Assembly: GCA_963576725.1 (NCBI GenBank)
Contig: OY755243.1
Coordinates: 76,220,106-76,284,105 of the forward strand
Direction of reading: 5' to 3'
Source of the DNA: Azorinus chamasolen
Lineage: Eukaryota > Mollusca > Bivalvia > Cardiida > Solecurtidae
DNA length: 64,000 bases
Part shown: piece after piece, positions 61,893 to 64,000 of the stretch
How positions within the stretch are numbered: position 1 is the first letter of the stretch
Layout of the letters: every line of letters begins with the position of its first letter
Notes under the pieces: generated by a model
Database searches by the model: none
What the model saw: the letters and a program-made list of their open reading frames with translations, nothing else
What the model was told of the DNA's origin: nothing
Made by a program: the position numbers and the translations under genes

Positions 61893-62330
61893 GATTATTC
61901 CTTTACCTGTTCAATATTCATGTAAAGTACATGTATAATGACATAATGAATATGTATACGCTGTATTTTCATAATGTAAGATTTTCAAGGGAAGTTTTTA
62001 CTTTAACACGTTACCCCCTAGTGACGCATATTTGCGCCTCTATAAAATTCACATTTTGAAACCATTGTGCTAAATAGAGCATTTGCTCCATAGGAGCAAA
62101 TGCTCTATTTATCACAATGGTTTCAAGACTACACAAATCCAAAAACTCTTCTTTTCTATTGTTAATGCTCCTTTTCGGTAGATTTATTCAAAGAGGTTGG
62201 GTCTAAAATAAAAATAGCCTTGGAGAGAATGAGTTAACAAAAACTGTAGATCTGTATCATGTCATAAGCAAACAGAGCAGATCCTCTTTGCAAAAGCATG
62301 AAAAGGGGATTATATGAAGGAAAGGGGTAT
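61893..62330 (+). mobile_element. MITE-B with a MITE-C inserted at 62007-62232
   Basis: MITE-B left part (TTACCTGTTCAATATTCATG ... TTTTTACTTTAA), MITE-C between TTAA 62003-62006 and 62233-62236 (apex GCTCCATAGGAGC), then the MITE-B right part (AAAAACTGTAGATCTGTATC ... GAAGGAAAGGGG). Confidence 0.8.
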
Positions 62331-62500
62331 TTTCAAAGTGGTGACACATGCACATGTGAACTGTTGACCACCAGTCATGAGTGTATGCTTTTGCTTAAGG
62401 TTGAAACATTTGCCATGTACAAATGTATATAGAAAATGTAAATGACTGTTTATAAAACAGCTTTTAAGAAATGCTGTAATTAAAACTCTGAGAGAATTAA

Positions 62501-62708
62501 CCATTTACATTATAAATATGCCTTTACAAACAGTAGACCCAGATCAGATAGCTCCTGTAGAAGCCAGGGTCTGCTCTTTAAATGCTTATAAAATAACATA
62601 GATATGATTCTACAGTTTCTGCCATGTCCAAAATTCCTTTGTCTAAATTCAGTTAATTACTATTCATGATGTCCTTATTTCTTATATGAATATTCATGAA
62701 GTAAAGGG
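62501..62708 (-). mobile_element. MITE-B flanked by TTAA
   Basis: TTAA 62497-62500 and 62709-62712; CATTTACATTATAAATATGC ... ATATTCATGAAGTAAAGGG; the hairpin right arm is partly deleted. Confidence 0.75.
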
Positions 62709-62929
62709 TTAAGACTAATTGTCAAGGTGCAAAGTGACTTTCTTTTGATCGCACTCTTCTGGATTGCCTGGTACATGTATATTCAGATAAGTTACTCAGA
62801 ATAACTTGATATCTGATCAAGATTTAAACTGCTAGACGTTTTTTTTGTAATGTTTTAGCTCTTTCGCATGCTAAGTAATTGTTATCTGCAATGTCTTTTC
62901 TATTTTTCTTCAAAACTTCATAATGAAAG

Positions 62930-63300
62930 TGTCAACCATTTTGGAACCTGATGAGACCCTGAGTTTCATGTCATCCCACCAGTGTGCTAGACTCTCATTT
63001 GGATCCAAATGGTTTGCATATATTACAGAGCAACAGATAAAGGTGCATACTAAAATTGTCATTTTTGCACCAAACCCTATGTAGAGCCAGATCAGAGGAC
63101 TCCTAGAGGAGCCATTAGATTTAGGTTTGCACTGTTTGTCATTAAACTCCTCTTACAAATTATGATCTTTCATACTGATTAATCGTTTCCTTCATATAAA
63201 CCTTTGAAAACAGAGTAGACCCAAATCAGATGACTTGTATAGGAGCCTTCTGATCAGGGTCTGCTCTGTTTGAAATTATAATCGATCTGGCTATAGTTAA
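62930..63300. repeat. Hairpin fragments
   Basis: A GGATCC-type hairpin at 62938-63015, a MITE-D start fused to another hairpin (63026-63140) and a MITE-A fragment (63180-63290). Confidence 0.5.
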
Positions 63301-63324
63301 CATGTCGTGTACATATGCCATTAT

Positions 63325-63473
63325 ATAGAGAATAATAGGTTAGTGCCGTAGATGGGACGCCTTTATCCGACGAGGGGAGAAAACGTTGAGGCGAGGCTTG
63401 CCGAGCCTCAACTGTTTTCTCTCCGAGTCGGATAAAGGCGTCCCATCTACGGCACTAACCTATTATTCTATTT
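63325..63473. repeat. Near-perfect 149-bp palindrome
   Basis: AATAATAGGTTAGTGCCGTA, GATGGGACGCCTTTATCCGA and GAGAAAACGTTGAGGCGAGG are repeated inverted around a ~5-nt centre with few mismatches. It is GC-richer than its surroundings. Confidence 0.85.
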
Positions 63474-63650
63474 ATCCAGTCAATTTAGTTATATCTTTTT
63501 TCATAGACTCATAAAACATACGAATATTGAAATAATTTGCATTGAAAATGCGGTTTTTCGATCAACGGACCTCCCTTTTCATTTCCGTTCTAAAGACGTA
63601 AATAATGAGCTTCCGCAGAGGAAAATAGTTTGGATACTTACATTACAAGA

Positions 63651-64000
63651 CGGGATAACGTGCTTGAATTTGAAAAATAAGATCGTTTGAATCGAGAGTC
63701 GATATGTTAATTCAAACAGACATGGTTATTATTCTACCGGAGGCTCTACATTGTCAAATTCGAGTTCCGTCGTCTCGGTATCTATTTTTAGATAGGGCTA
63801 ACGTTACTCGTCAATGGAACTGAACAGGCTATATTTAGGTCTATGACCATCACCGCCCTTGTAAGAGTTTATCGATTAACGGGAAAACGTGCTTGAATTT
63901 GAAAAATAAGATCGTTTGAATCGAGAGTCGATATGTTAATTCAAACAGATATGGTTATTATTCTATCGGAGGCTTCGAGTTCCGTCGTCTCGGTTTCTAT
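63651..64000 (+). repeat. Tandem repeat with ~229-bp period, running off the window
   Basis: ACGTGCTTGAATTTGAAAAA, TCGAGAGTCGATATGTTAAT and GAGTTCCGTCGTCTCGGT occur at about 63657-63785 and again from 63886; the second copy lacks a short ACATTGTCAAATT-type segment. Confidence 0.75.

Overview
This is eukaryotic, intron-rich, repeat-saturated genomic DNA. Gene structure, gene content and the resident elements (AACAAGAG-type tandem-repeat elements, GGTCAAAGGTCA arrays, swarms of short hairpin elements) point to a bivalve mollusc, probably a heterodont clam. The organism is an inference, not something I could test.

Two genes explain nearly all coding signal. (1) Minus strand, 50183 down to 83: an MDC1-like DNA-damage mediator. 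I assembled 31 coding exons whose splice phases all agree and which sum to 5883 nt (1960 residues). Order: short acidic N-terminus, FHA domain (exons 2-5), a run of small exons each carrying one TQxY motif (exons 10-15), a dense TQVF block (exons 17-18), basic/acidic repetitive linkers (exons 18-24), a C-terminal BRCT pair (exons 25-30) and a basic tail (exon 31). (2) Plus strand, 52561 to 61074: an FKBP12-type peptidyl-prolyl isomerase of 110 residues in six exons, whose last intron has the hallmarks of a U12-type AT-AC intron. The genes are head to head, about 2.4 kb apart.

The rest is mostly mobile DNA. Three short-element families, called here MITE-A, MITE-B and MITE-C, end in CCCTTT or CCCATT next to TTAA, as piggyBac-like elements do. 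MITE-D carries a CCAAACCCTATGTTGTGACC hairpin. MITE-E and MITE-F have CAGTTGAACCTC or CAGTAAAACCTC ends next to TA. Longer elements are AACAAGAG-type (pearl/Helentron-like) tandem-repeat elements at 2829-5063, 9955-12920, 22440-23286, 30864-32664 and 46255-47744; a 2.9-kb hAT-like element at 30494-33412; a 0.7-kb inverted-repeat element at 50495-51192; and two SINE-like copies. Several insertions are nested with visible target duplications, so relative ages can be read.

Layout: 1-15.3 kb holds the MDC1 C-terminal and BRCT exons in repeat-filled introns; 15.9-29.1 kb the large repetitive exons; 30.3-42.7 kb the small TQ exons; 43.3-50.2 kb the FHA and start exons; 51.2-52.6 kb the shared promoter region; 52.5-61.1 kb FKBP; 61.1-64 kb FKBP 3' flank, more MITEs, a long palindrome and a 229-bp tandem repeat. 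I saw no rRNA, tRNA, CRISPR or prokaryotic features.
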